Assembly (NCBI RefSeq): GCF_016907715.1
Contig: NZ_JAFBCM010000001.1
Coordinates: forward strand, 4,216,001 to 4,280,000
DNA length: 64,000 nt
From: Tenggerimyces flavus
Lineage (GTDB): Bacteria > Actinomycetota > Actinomycetes > Propionibacteriales > Actinopolymorphaceae
Direction: 5' to 3'
The notes below the pieces were generated by a model, which was not told the origin of the DNA, searched no databases, and worked only from the letters and a program-made list of their open reading frames with translations. The position numbers and the translations under genes are program-made. The number at the start of each line of letters is the position of its first letter. Within the stretch, counting starts at the first letter, position 1. Shown piece by piece: positions 52,279 through 60,292 of the stretch.

Positions 52279-53232
52279 CTAGCCCTTGACGGCGCCGAGG
52301 ATGATGCCCTTCACGAAGTAGCGTTGGAGGAACGGGTACGCGAGCAGGATCGGGATCGTCGCGAAGATGATCGTCGCGGCGCGGATGTTGTCGGCCGAGA
52401 CGACGAGCCGTTGCAGGTCGACGGTCGGTGCCGCGCCCTGACCGCCCATGCCGAGCATCGACTGGTCGATGATGATCGAACGCAGGACCACCTGCAACGG
52501 CCACTTCGAGTTGTCGTTGATGAAGAAAAGCCCGGTGAAGAAGTCGTTCCAGTGCCCGACGCCGTAGAACAGCCCGATCGTCGCGATCACCGGCTTGGAC
52601 AGCGGAAGCACCACGTGCCACAGGATCTTCAGGTCCGACGCCCCGTCGATGCGCGCCGACTCCTCGAGCTCGTTCGGGATGCTCCAGAAGAAGTTCCGCA
52701 TCAGGATCAGGTTGAACGGTGACACCAGCCCCATGAACACCAGCACCCATATGCTGTTGATCAGCCCGAGGCTCTTCAGCAACAGGTACGTGGGAATCAG
52801 CCCCGCGCCGATCAGCATCGGCAGGATCACGATCCACATCAGCAACCGGTAGCCGGGGATCGACGTCTTCGACAGCCCGTACGCCGCCGTCGTCGTGAGC
52901 AGCAGGTTCAGCCCCGTACCGACCACGGTCGCGAACACCGTGACGCCGAACGAGCGCATCAGCACCGGCGTCTCGAAGATGTACTGGTACGCGTCGAGGG
53001 TGAACGAGGAGGGGATCAGCATCAACGGGTTCGCCGAGATCGCTCCGCTCTCGCTCAACGACTTCGCGAGCACGTTCACCATTGGCAGCAACGTGATCAG
53101 CCCAAGCAGCACGAGGATGACGTAGATGACGATGTCGGCGTACAGGGGATTGCGGTCGAGCCGGCTGCGCCGCTTCGTCACCTCCGCGGCCTCGACGAAG
53201 TCCGAGCCCGCGTCACCGGTTCGCATCACCAT
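52279..53232 (-). CDS. Carbohydrate ABC transporter permease, LplC/YtcP-like
   Basis: Permease of 317 aa with six hydrophobic segments. The EAA loop for ATPase contact is IPNELEESARIDGASDLKIL, preceded by SPFNLILMRNFFWS, and the end FLQRYFVKGIILGAVKG is typical of the LplC/YtcP subfamily of CUT1 importers for oligosaccharides. ATG 53232 slightly overlaps the LplB-type gene; ATG 53226 is the alternative. No ATPase gene is nearby, so a shared ATPase (MsiK-like) encoded elsewhere is expected. Confidence 0.92.
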   Translation of the reverse strand: MVMRTGDAGSDFVEAAEVTKRRSRLDRNPLYADIVIYVILVLLGLITLLPMVNVLAKSLSESGAISANPLMLIPSSFTLDAYQYIFETPVLMRSFGVTVFATVVGTGLNLLLTTTAAYGLSKTSIPGYRLLMWIVILPMLIGAGLIPTYLLLKSLGLINSIWVLVFMGLVSPFNLILMRNFFWSIPNELEESARIDGASDLKILWHVVLPLSKPVIATIGLFYGVGHWNDFFTGLFFINDNSKWPLQVVLRSIIIDQSMLGMGGQGAAPTVDLQRLVVSADNIRAATIIFATIPILLAYPFLQRYFVKGIILGAVKG

Positions 53233-54203
53233 ATCGATCGCTGCCCCAACCTGCGGAGGATGTAGTTCGCCGTCACGATGAGGACCAACCCCACGATGCC
53301 CTTGAACAAACCGACCGCGGTCGCCACCTCGTACTGCGCTTCCAGCAGGCCGATCCGATAGACGTAGGTGTCGATGATGTCGCCGACCTCGAGCACCGCG
53401 CCGTTCTGTAGTTGGAAGATCTGGTCGAAGCCGGCGTCCAGGATCGTGCCCAGCGACAATACGAGCAGCACCGCCATCACTGGACGCAGCCCGGGCAGCG
53501 TGACGTGCCAGATCTGTCGCAGCTTGCGGGCGCCGTCCACGCGCGCCGCCTCGTACAGCTGCGGGTCGATGCTGGAAAGCGCTGCCAGGTAGATGATCGC
53601 GGCCCAGCCGAACTCCTTCAGGATGCCGGTCCCGACCACCACTGCCTGGAACGTGTCGGGGTTGGTGAGGAAGTTCACCCGGTCGCCGCCGGCGCCCATG
53701 ATCAGCGTGTTCACGATGCCGGACGGGCCGAGGATGTTGATCACGATGCCGGCGAAGATCACCCAGGACAGGAAGTGCGGGAAGTACGTGACGGTCTGCA
53801 CGCCCCGCTTGAACATCAGGTGCCGAACCTCGTTCAGCAGCAGGGCGAACAGCACCGGAACGGGGAAGCCGAACACCAACCGGTACAGGCTGATCACGAC
53901 CGTGTTCCGGATCAGCTGCGGGAACTTCTCCGAGGAGAACACGGTCTGGAAGTGCTCGAAGCCGACCCACGGGCTCTCCCACATCCCGCGGAAGACCTGG
54001 AAGTCCTTGAACGCGATCTGCAGTCCGACCAACGGCAGGTACGCGAACACGATGAAGTACGCGATCGTCGGCAGGATCAGCACGTAGATCCAGCGGTGCC
54101 GCCAGATCTCGGCACCGAGCGACCGTTTGCCGCCGACGACAGCGGCCTGCGGTTCGACGAACCGCTGCCGCTGCCGCCGCCGGTTCTCCTCGAGCAGACC
54201 CAC
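53226..54203 (-). CDS. Carbohydrate ABC transporter permease, LplB/YtcO-like
   Basis: Permease of 325 aa with six hydrophobic segments. After a basic start (LLEENRRRQRQRFVEPQ), the first helix is WIYVLILPTIAYFIVFAYLP. VGLQIAFKDFQVFRGMWESP and the EAA loop LSSIDPQLYEAARVDGARKL are characteristic of LplB-type CUT1 importers. It pairs with the LplC-type permease overlapping its 3' end; the binding-protein gene ends 11 bases upstream of its start. Confidence 0.92.
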   Translation of the reverse strand: MGLLEENRRRQRQRFVEPQAAVVGGKRSLGAEIWRHRWIYVLILPTIAYFIVFAYLPLVGLQIAFKDFQVFRGMWESPWVGFEHFQTVFSSEKFPQLIRNTVVISLYRLVFGFPVPVLFALLLNEVRHLMFKRGVQTVTYFPHFLSWVIFAGIVINILGPSGIVNTLIMGAGGDRVNFLTNPDTFQAVVVGTGILKEFGWAAIIYLAALSSIDPQLYEAARVDGARKLRQIWHVTLPGLRPVMAVLLVLSLGTILDAGFDQIFQLQNGAVLEVGDIIDTYVYRIGLLEAQYEVATAVGLFKGIVGLVLIVTANYILRRLGQRSIW

Positions 54204-54214
54204 GACGAGGGCCG

Positions 54215-55753
54215 TCAGCTCTCGACGTAGTTGGGCTTGGACTTGTCCTTCTGGGCCGCGTTGACCTCGTCGATGATCGCGTCACCGCCGGCCTTGCGCC
54301 ACTTGTCGGCGGCGTTCAGCCAGTTCTGCTTGGTGGTCTTGTGGTCGATGATGGACGCGTCCACGACCTGCTTCATGTAGTCCTCGTAGATCTGCGCGCC
54401 CAGCTTGTTCTCGGTCTCGGAGAGCGCGGTGATGTCGCGGTAGTCCGTGTGGTACTTCGCCGTGTACGTGGCGAACTTCTGCTCGATGTAGGCGAACTCC
54501 TCGGGCAGCTTGTTCGCCTCGTACCCGATCTTCATGCCGTCCCAGTCGAGCTTCTCGCTGAACGGGCCGAAGAACTGCACGGGCTCGACCTGCGGTCCCT
54601 TGAACTTCTCCTCGCGCTCGGTGTCGGGGATCGGGATGTTCGCGCCGCTGACCTTCTTGAACATCTTGCCCTCGACGCCGTACCGGCGCAGCGTGCCACC
54701 GTCGGTGAGGCTCCAGTTGAGGAACTCGAAGAACCGGTCGGGGTCCTTCATCTTCGACGAGACGTAGAAGCCGCGGTCGATCGGGATCACCATGCGGTTG
54801 CCGCCGGTCGCGTTGAACGGATCCATGATCCGTACCTCGGCCTTCGGCTCGACCTGCCGCAGCTTGGTGATCGTGTCGGCGAATCCGCCCCAGTGGCTGG
54901 GGATCATCGCGACCTTGCCCGCGATGAACTTGTCGCCGGAGAAGTTCGGCTCCTTGTTCACCTTGAACTCCGGGTCGATCAGCCCTTCCTTGTGCAGCGA
55001 CTGCAGCCAGAAGTAGAAGTCGATCTCGGACTCCTTGACGTGCCACGGCACGATCTTGTTCGGGTCGTCCGGCGTCGGTTCCCAACCGGACAGGCAGAAG
55101 TCGAACGAGGTCGCGAGATCCTTCGTGCTCCACTCGTACCCGAGCGACAGCGGCACGTGTTTCGGGAACGCCTTCTTCGCCGCGCGCAACGTCTCGACGA
55201 AGTCGTCGACGGTCTTCGGTTCTTCCAACTTGGCTTGGTCGAACAGGTCCTTGCGGTAGAACATCATGAACGGGACCTGCGGCCAGATCAGGTTCGGGAT
55301 GAAGAACGACTCGCCGTCCTTGGACTTCAGCATGTTCCAGATGTTGTCCGGAACGGCCTTGCGGACGGCCTCGTACTTCTCCAGGTACTCGTCGATCGGG
55401 AGAAACGCGCCCTGGTCCTGGGCGTCGCGCCAGATCGAGTTCGCCGGGCCGGAGCCCCAGATCACGTCCGGGATGTCGCCGGAGGCGAGGATCGTGTTGA
55501 CCTTCGTGTCGTAGTCGATCACCGGGATGATCTGCACGTCGATCGCGACGTTGCCGCCCTTCTCCAACGCCTGTTGGTAAGGACCGGCCTTGGTGAACGT
55601 GGCGGGGCCCCAGGTGGGGCGCAGGTAGCTGAACTTGTAGGGCCCACTGCCGCTGCTGCCACCGCCGTTGCCTCCGCCGCTACTGCAGCTGGCGAGGGCC
55701 AAGGACGTGGTGGCGGCCAGAGCGCCAGTGAGGAACGAACGCCGACTAACCAT
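54215..55753 (-). CDS. Extracellular sugar-binding lipoprotein, LplA-like
   Basis: Solute-binding lipoprotein of 512 aa. The N-terminus combines a twin-arginine motif (SRRSFLTGA) with a lipobox (SLALASCSS), then a Gly/Ser linker (GGGNGGGSSGSG). The mature part shows the family-1 binding-protein fold: SYLRPTWGPATFTKAGPYQQ, WGSGPANSIWRDAQDQGAFL and VPFMMFYRKDLFDQAKLEEP. It delivers an oligosaccharide to the two LplBC-type permeases encoded downstream. Sugar identity is unknown; relatives take up plant cell-wall oligosaccharides. Confidence 0.92.
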   Translation of the reverse strand: MVSRRSFLTGALAATTSLALASCSSGGGNGGGSSGSGPYKFSYLRPTWGPATFTKAGPYQQALEKGGNVAIDVQIIPVIDYDTKVNTILASGDIPDVIWGSGPANSIWRDAQDQGAFLPIDEYLEKYEAVRKAVPDNIWNMLKSKDGESFFIPNLIWPQVPFMMFYRKDLFDQAKLEEPKTVDDFVETLRAAKKAFPKHVPLSLGYEWSTKDLATSFDFCLSGWEPTPDDPNKIVPWHVKESEIDFYFWLQSLHKEGLIDPEFKVNKEPNFSGDKFIAGKVAMIPSHWGGFADTITKLRQVEPKAEVRIMDPFNATGGNRMVIPIDRGFYVSSKMKDPDRFFEFLNWSLTDGGTLRRYGVEGKMFKKVSGANIPIPDTEREEKFKGPQVEPVQFFGPFSEKLDWDGMKIGYEANKLPEEFAYIEQKFATYTAKYHTDYRDITALSETENKLGAQIYEDYMKQVVDASIIDHKTTKQNWLNAADKWRKAGGDAIIDEVNAAQKDKSKPNYVES

Positions 55754-55794
55754 GGGTCACTCCCTCGCGACTGCGGGGCTGACGGGGTGACCGC

Positions 55795-55823
55795 AACGTA
55801 AATTTAATGTGTCAACATGTCAA
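55795..55823 (-). promoter_or_regulatory. Promoter/operator of the LplABC-type operon
   Basis: On the minus strand TTGACA (55823-55818) and TACGTT (55800-55795) are spaced exactly 17 bp, a near-consensus housekeeping promoter pointing to the binding-protein gene. The AT-rich spacer repeats TTGACA in direct orientation, a likely operator for the divergent GntR-LacI regulator. Confidence 0.6.
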
Positions 55824-55911
55824 TTAATCCGACCAAACTTGGCCAGGTCCGTCGCCGAGCCTGGCAGAGTTGATGTATTGATTGCCGCGAGAGCGAGGTG
55901 GTGCAGGCTCC

Positions 55912-57036
55912 ATGTCCGTGGAACGTGGTGTGGGCCGAGGTCCGCTCTACCTGCAGGTGAAGCAAGCGCTTGCCGAGCTGGTGGGGCAGGACGGTTACGC
56001 CCCTGGCGCACGGTTTGTCACCGAACGGGAAGTGTGTGAACGCTTCGGCGTCAGCACCACGACGGCGGTCCGCGCGTTGAACGAGCTCGTCGCCGAGAGG
56101 CTGCTCGTCCGACGGCAGGGGAGTGGCACGTTCGTCGCCGATTCGCCCGTACCTGTGGGGGTTTCGGCCTCGCCTCCCGTTCCGCCGCGCGACCACACCG
56201 TGGCGTGCATCCTGCAGACCGGAGGCGGTGGACACGTCGGGAAGCTGCTCGCCGGGCTCGAGGCGGCACTGTCCGAGCACGGTTACCGGATGTACCTGAA
56301 GTACTCCGACAACTCCGCCGAGCGCGAGGCCCGCGCGATCCGGGAGGCTCTCGCCGCGAACGTGAGCGGCATCGTGCTCTACTCCGCCGAGGGTGCGACC
56401 GACCCCGCGGTGTTCGACGAGGTCCGCCGGCAGGGGGTGCCGATCGTTCTGGTCGACCGCTACCGCCCCGACGTTCCCACCGACGTGGTGATGCCGGACA
56501 ACCTCGCGATCGGCTACGAGGTGACCGAACGGCTGATCGCGCTCGGGCACACGCGGATCGCGACGCTGTGGCACGAGACCGACGCCACGAGCGTGCGGGA
56601 TCGGTTGGCCGGACATCTCAAGGCGTTGCGGGACCACCAGATCCCGGTGCGGCCGGAGCTCAACGTGCTGCGCCGCTACGAGGCCGGTGTGGTGGAGCGG
56701 CTGCTCGGGCTGACCGAGCCGCCGACGGTGTTGCTGTGTGGGAACGGGTACGCGCTGGCGCAGGCGATCGAGGACCTGGTGGCACTGGGTCTGCACGTTC
56801 CCGGCGACATCGACGTGGCGGGGATGGACGACGCCGGACCGTTCGACATCCTGCCGCTCACCGCGGTGGCCGCGCGCCTCCCGTCGCGGGAGCTCGGCGA
56901 GCAGGCGGGGGAGCTGCTGCGGCGCCGGATGACGAGCGGCGAGCCGTACCGCGACGTTCAGCACGTGGTGCTGCCGATCCAGGTCCGTACCCGCGACGGC
57001 GCCCCGGGTTACCTTCAAGTCGTCGCCGCCGACTAG
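55912..57036 (+). CDS. GntR-LacI hybrid transcriptional regulator (AraR type)
   Basis: Regulator of 374 aa. N-terminal GntR winged helix (GPLYLQVKQALAELVGQDGY, ARFVTEREVCERFGVSTTTA, VRALNELVAERLLVRRQGSG) is fused to a LacI/periplasmic-binding-like effector domain (VACILQTGGGGHVGKLLAGL, VPIVLVDRYRPDVPTDVVMP, GDIDVAGMDDAGPFDILPLT). This architecture is that of AraR, which senses a sugar. Divergent from the lplABC-type operon, it is most likely its repressor. ATG 55912 gives the normal N-terminus. Confidence 0.9.
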   Translation: MSVERGVGRGPLYLQVKQALAELVGQDGYAPGARFVTEREVCERFGVSTTTAVRALNELVAERLLVRRQGSGTFVADSPVPVGVSASPPVPPRDHTVACILQTGGGGHVGKLLAGLEAALSEHGYRMYLKYSDNSAEREARAIREALAANVSGIVLYSAEGATDPAVFDEVRRQGVPIVLVDRYRPDVPTDVVMPDNLAIGYEVTERLIALGHTRIATLWHETDATSVRDRLAGHLKALRDHQIPVRPELNVLRRYEAGVVERLLGLTEPPTVLLCGNGYALAQAIEDLVALGLHVPGDIDVAGMDDAGPFDILPLTAVAARLPSRELGEQAGELLRRRMTSGEPYRDVQHVVLPIQVRTRDGAPGYLQVVAAD

Positions 57037-57248
57037 CCCCCTGGACTCCGCACCGGTCGGCGGCATGAGGCGTCGCCATCTCGGCGGGTGGCACCGACGG
57101 CGACACCTGGTCAGTCGAGTTTCCGCCGGGGGAAGAGCCGTCGGTGCACCGGGGCCGAGATAGCAACGCCGCCGCCGACGCTCTTGCGGACTGAGGATTC
57201 TCAGCCTGCGTTCAGGGCTGTCTCAGGCTTCGCGCCCATGCTGTCGGC

Positions 57249-57818
57249 ATGCCTGATGTCCTCGACTCCGATGACCGCATCCGATCGCGCCTGCGTCGAC
57301 CGCTGGTGATCCTGGGCGCGGCAGCCCTCGTCGTCACCGCGGGCGTCGGCGTGGCGACGGCCGCGTCGAACACGCCGAACGCCGGCCCGCTCGCCGCTCC
57401 CGCAGCCGACACGACCAGCTCGCCCTCCGCGCAGCCGAAGGCGCCCGACGAGGTCCGGAAGGGGCACCGGGGCTGGCCCGGCAAGCACCGCGTCGGCGCT
57501 CCGTTCGGCGCCCTGCACGGCGAGTTCACCGTGCCCAAGCAAGGCGGCGGCTACGAGACGCTCGCCACCCAGCGCGGCAAGGTCACCGCGGTCTCCACGA
57601 GCTCGATCACGGTGAAGAGCGACGACGGCTTCAGTCGTACGTACGCCGTCACCGCCACGACGATGGTGCGCGCCGAACGCGACGGCATCGACGCGGTCAA
57701 GGTCGGCGACAGCGTCGGCGTGCGGGCCACGGTCAGCGGCGCGAAGGCGACCGCGACGCACGTCGTCGACCTCACCCAGGTCAAGGCGAACAAGCGCGAG
57801 TTCCGCAAGCCGCGCTAG
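57249..57818 (+). CDS. Exported or membrane-anchored protein of unknown function
   Basis: Protein of 189 aa. A basic N-terminus (DDRIRSRLRRPLVI) precedes one hydrophobic segment (LGAAALVVTAGVGVATAASN), then a Pro/Ala/Ser linker. The C-terminal 75 residues are beta-rich (YETLATQRGKVTAVSTSSIT, VKSDDGFSRTYAVTATTMVR) and resemble the small OB-like domain of DUF5666 proteins. No enzyme motif. It converges with the STAS gene with no gap. Confidence 0.7.
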   Translation: MPDVLDSDDRIRSRLRRPLVILGAAALVVTAGVGVATAASNTPNAGPLAAPAADTTSSPSAQPKAPDEVRKGHRGWPGKHRVGAPFGALHGEFTVPKQGGGYETLATQRGKVTAVSTSSITVKSDDGFSRTYAVTATTMVRAERDGIDAVKVGDSVGVRATVSGAKATATHVVDLTQVKANKREFRKPR

Positions 57819-58187
57819 TCAGTTCTGCTCCTGCGGCGGGAGGGCGGCGATGGCTTCCGCCGCGGACGGGTAGACCCGCCACGCCTGGTCGAGCCCCGAG
57901 ACCTCGAGGATGCGCGCGACCATCGGCGCGGGACTGGCCACACAGAAGCTGCGTTCCTGCGCGTGCACGCGGCGGTAGACCGCGACGAGCGCGCCGAGAC
58001 CGGACGAGTCCAGGAAGTCGGACTCCGACAGGTCGACCACGATCAGCTCGACCTCGCCGGGACTGTTGTCGAGCAGGTCGAACACCCAGTCGCGGACCTC
58101 GCGCGCGGTGACGATGTCGACGTCGCCTTCGAGGTGGATCACGACCGCCCGGCCGCCCAGTGGCTCGGCGCGGATCGTCACAGCCAT
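57819..58187 (-). CDS. STAS-domain anti-sigma factor antagonist
   Basis: Protein of 122 aa of the SpoIIAA/RsbV type. The phosphorylatable serine is in LSESDFLDSSGLGALVAVYR (DSSG), preceded by VIHLEGDVDIVTAREVRDWV. Dephosphorylated antagonists bind an anti-sigma kinase and free the sigma factor. No partner kinase or sigma gene lies in the window, as often with orphan actinobacterial STAS genes. It lies downstream of the SDR gene on the same strand with a 75-bp gap. Confidence 0.9.
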   Translation of the reverse strand: MAVTIRAEPLGGRAVVIHLEGDVDIVTAREVRDWVFDLLDNSPGEVELIVVDLSESDFLDSSGLGALVAVYRRVHAQERSFCVASPAPMVARILEVSGLDQAWRVYPSAAEAIAALPPQEQN

Positions 58188-58262
58188 CGTGGCTCCCGTC
58201 AGAAGGACGCCTGTGGCGGTGAGCTACCCCGGATCGGCAGCTGCCAAGCCCCGCAACACGAC

Positions 58263-59021
58263 CTAGATCGTACGGAGCGAACCACCGTCGACGGCGATCA
58301 TGCTGCCGGTGATGTACGAGGAGACCGGTGACAGCAGGAACGCGGCGACGCGGCCGAACTCCGGCGGCGAACCGTACCTGCGCAAGGGGATCGTCGCCTC
58401 GGTGCGCCGCCTCGCGGCATCGGGGTCACCGGACGCCGCGGCGATCTCGCGCTGCCGTTCGGTGTCGAACGAGCCGGGCATGAGGCCGTTGACCCGTACG
58501 CCCGCCGGGCCGAGCTCGTCGGCCAGGGTCTTGGCCACACCGGCGAGGCCGGGGCGGAGTCCGTTCGAGATCGCGAGGCCCGCGATCGGCGACCGCACCG
58601 AGCTGGACAGCACGAACGCGATCGAGCCGCCGTCGCGGCAGGCCGCCGCGACCGCGCGGGCGAGGCGGATGCCGCCGAGGAAGACCGACTCGAACGCCGA
58701 GCGCCAGTCCGCTTCCTCGGAGTCGAGTGCCGTACCCGGCCGCGGACCGCCCACGCTCACCAGCGCGCCGTCGAGCCGTCCCCACTTCGCCATCGCGGTG
58801 GCGACCAGCCGTTCGGCCGACGCCGGGTCGGCATTGTCCGCGGCGACACCGACGGCGCGCGCGGTGCCGAGACTGCTGGCAGCGCGCTGCACGCCTTCCT
58901 CGCCTCGGGCCGAGATCACGACATAGGCACCCTCAGCGACGAGCACTTCGGCCGTCGCTCGGCCCAGCCCACGACTCGCGCCGCTGAGTAGGAACACTCG
59001 GTCCCGCACTCCAAGATCCAC
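58263..59021 (-). CDS. Short-chain dehydrogenase/reductase-family protein without the YxxxK pair
   Basis: SDR fold of 252 aa. The cofactor motif is LLSGASRGLGRATAEVLVAE and the second NNAG-like region is LVSVGGPRPGTALDSEEADW. The catalytic Ser is probably within VLSSSVRSPIAG, but where Tyr-x-x-x-Lys is expected the sequence reads AISNGLRPGLAGVAKTLADE, so both Tyr and Lys are replaced. The end PVSSYITGSMIAVDGGSLRT is classical. Such SDRs form a known divergent subgroup of unclear activity. Confidence 0.85.
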   Translation of the reverse strand: MDLGVRDRVFLLSGASRGLGRATAEVLVAEGAYVVISARGEEGVQRAASSLGTARAVGVAADNADPASAERLVATAMAKWGRLDGALVSVGGPRPGTALDSEEADWRSAFESVFLGGIRLARAVAAACRDGGSIAFVLSSSVRSPIAGLAISNGLRPGLAGVAKTLADELGPAGVRVNGLMPGSFDTERQREIAAASGDPDAARRRTEATIPLRRYGSPPEFGRVAAFLLSPVSSYITGSMIAVDGGSLRTI

Positions 59022-59246
59022 GGTTCCTCATCCTGCCGCATCATGGTCACGCTGTGCATGCGCGAGACAGAAAAACTTACGGAAATATCGGGCATCCCCT
59101 ACCCCAGATCCCGAAAATCGATCACAGGGCGCTACCGAATCTGGCATTTCAGGCATCACGGGCAGATCAGTCGGTTCCTTACGGACCGAACGTCACCGAC
59201 GACGAAGCGTAAAGGACGTGCCTCCGCGACGTGCGATCGCCCCGGG

Positions 59247-59252
59247 TACCGT
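59247..59252 (+). promoter_or_regulatory. -10 box for leaderless sirtuin transcript
   Basis: TACCGT lies seven bases before the GTG at 59260. The AT-richer stretch 59060-59210 upstream (about 50% GC by eye) contains no recognisable gene. Confidence 0.35.
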
Positions 59253-59259
59253 CGACTCC

Positions 59260-60018
59260 GTGAGCGACGAAGCGACGGTCGCGGAGTGGCTCCGGGCCTC
59301 CCGGAAGACCGCCGCGCTGACCGGAGCGGGCATCTCGACCGACTCCGGCATCCCCGACTTCCGCGGCCCGAACGGGGTGTGGACGAAGAACCCGGGCGCC
59401 GAGCGGCTGTCGAGCCTGCAGGACAACCTGGCCGACCCGTCGGTCCGCGAACGTGCGTGGCAGGGCCGCCGTACCCACCCCGCCTGGACCGCCAAGCCGA
59501 ACTCCGGCCACCGCGCGCTCGCCTCGCTGGAGCAGGCGGGGAGGCTGGGCACGATCGTCACGCAGAACATCGACGGCCTGCACCAGTCGGCGGGCTCGTC
59601 CGACGTGATCGAGATCCACGGCACGGTCTGGTGGGCGGTATGCCTGTCGTGTGGAGTGCGCACGCCGATGCCTGAGGTGCTCGAACGCGTCGCTCTGGGC
59701 GAGGCCGATCCCGCGTGCCTGCAGTGCGGCGGGATTCAGAAGTCGGCGACGATCTCGTTCGGCCAGTCCCTGGACGTCTCGGTGCTCCGCGCGGCGGAAC
59801 TCGCCGCGGCGTCGTGTGACCTCTTCTTCGCGATCGGGACGACGCTGCAGGTCTTCCCCGCGGCCGGGCTGTGCGACGTGGCCCTGGCGAAGGGAGCGCG
59901 GCTGGTGGTGGTGAACGCCCAGCCGACCCCGTACGACGAGGTAGCGGACGCCGTACTGAGAGACCCGATCGGCGACGTACTCCCACGCCTCACCGCCGCG
60001 GTGACCCCCGCCCCGTGA
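59260..60018 (+). CDS. NAD-dependent protein deacetylase, sirtuin (Sir2/CobB) family
   Basis: Sirtuin of 252 aa. NAD-binding motifs ALTGAGISTDSGIPDFRGPN, TQNIDGLHQSAGSSDVIEIH (catalytic His) and FAIGTTLQVFPAAGL are clear. Zinc ligands are two pairs, CLSCG and CLQCG. It removes acyl groups from lysine, with nicotinamide and O-acyl-ADP-ribose as products. GTG 59260 is taken as start because the sirtuin N-terminus follows at once and a -10 box lies at leaderless distance. Family II element copy C starts at its stop. Confidence 0.93.
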   Translation: MSDEATVAEWLRASRKTAALTGAGISTDSGIPDFRGPNGVWTKNPGAERLSSLQDNLADPSVRERAWQGRRTHPAWTAKPNSGHRALASLEQAGRLGTIVTQNIDGLHQSAGSSDVIEIHGTVWWAVCLSCGVRTPMPEVLERVALGEADPACLQCGGIQKSATISFGQSLDVSVLRAAELAAASCDLFFAIGTTLQVFPAAGLCDVALAKGARLVVVNAQPTPYDEVADAVLRDPIGDVLPRLTAAVTPAP

Positions 60019-60173
60019 TCATGTACGTGATCGTGAAGGCCTAGGACCTGGTGCGTAAGTCGGCGGTGCCGACGGATGGGCATCGATGCCGCTTTACCTG
60101 GCGTGTGGGTGCTCTACGCGGGGTGTATCCCACGTAGAGCGGCAAATGATCATGTAAACATGATCATTTGCCG
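60015..60173. repeat. TGATCATG hairpin family (family II), copy C
   Basis: Begins GTGATCATGTACGTGATCGT (as at 24231), then a block (60041-60140) that is the reverse complement of 39841-39940, then a perfect 16-bp stem CGGCAAATGATCATGT / ACATGATCATTTGCCG at 60140-60173. Compared with copy A (CGGCAGTT.../AACTGCCG) the arm bases AAAT/ATTT replace AGTT/AACT with pairing kept. It fills most of the gap between the sirtuin and the ArsR-type gene. Confidence 0.75.
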
Positions 60174-60257
60174 TCACGACGGCGAGGCAATCGTCACGTC
60201 CAGGATGGAAGGGGTCTGTCCGTTTGAGCTCCAGCACGTCGTCCATCCACCGACCCT

Positions 60258-60292
60258 TGCATGCGACATGCGCAACGCGCATACTGCATGCA
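60258..60292. promoter_or_regulatory. Dyad operator at the start of the ArsR-type gene
   Basis: A 35-bp imperfect palindrome with outer arms TGCATGC/GCATGCA and inner arms ATGCGC/GCGCAT, 26 of 35 positions symmetric, ending on the A of the start codon. Its position suggests autoregulation. Confidence 0.55.
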
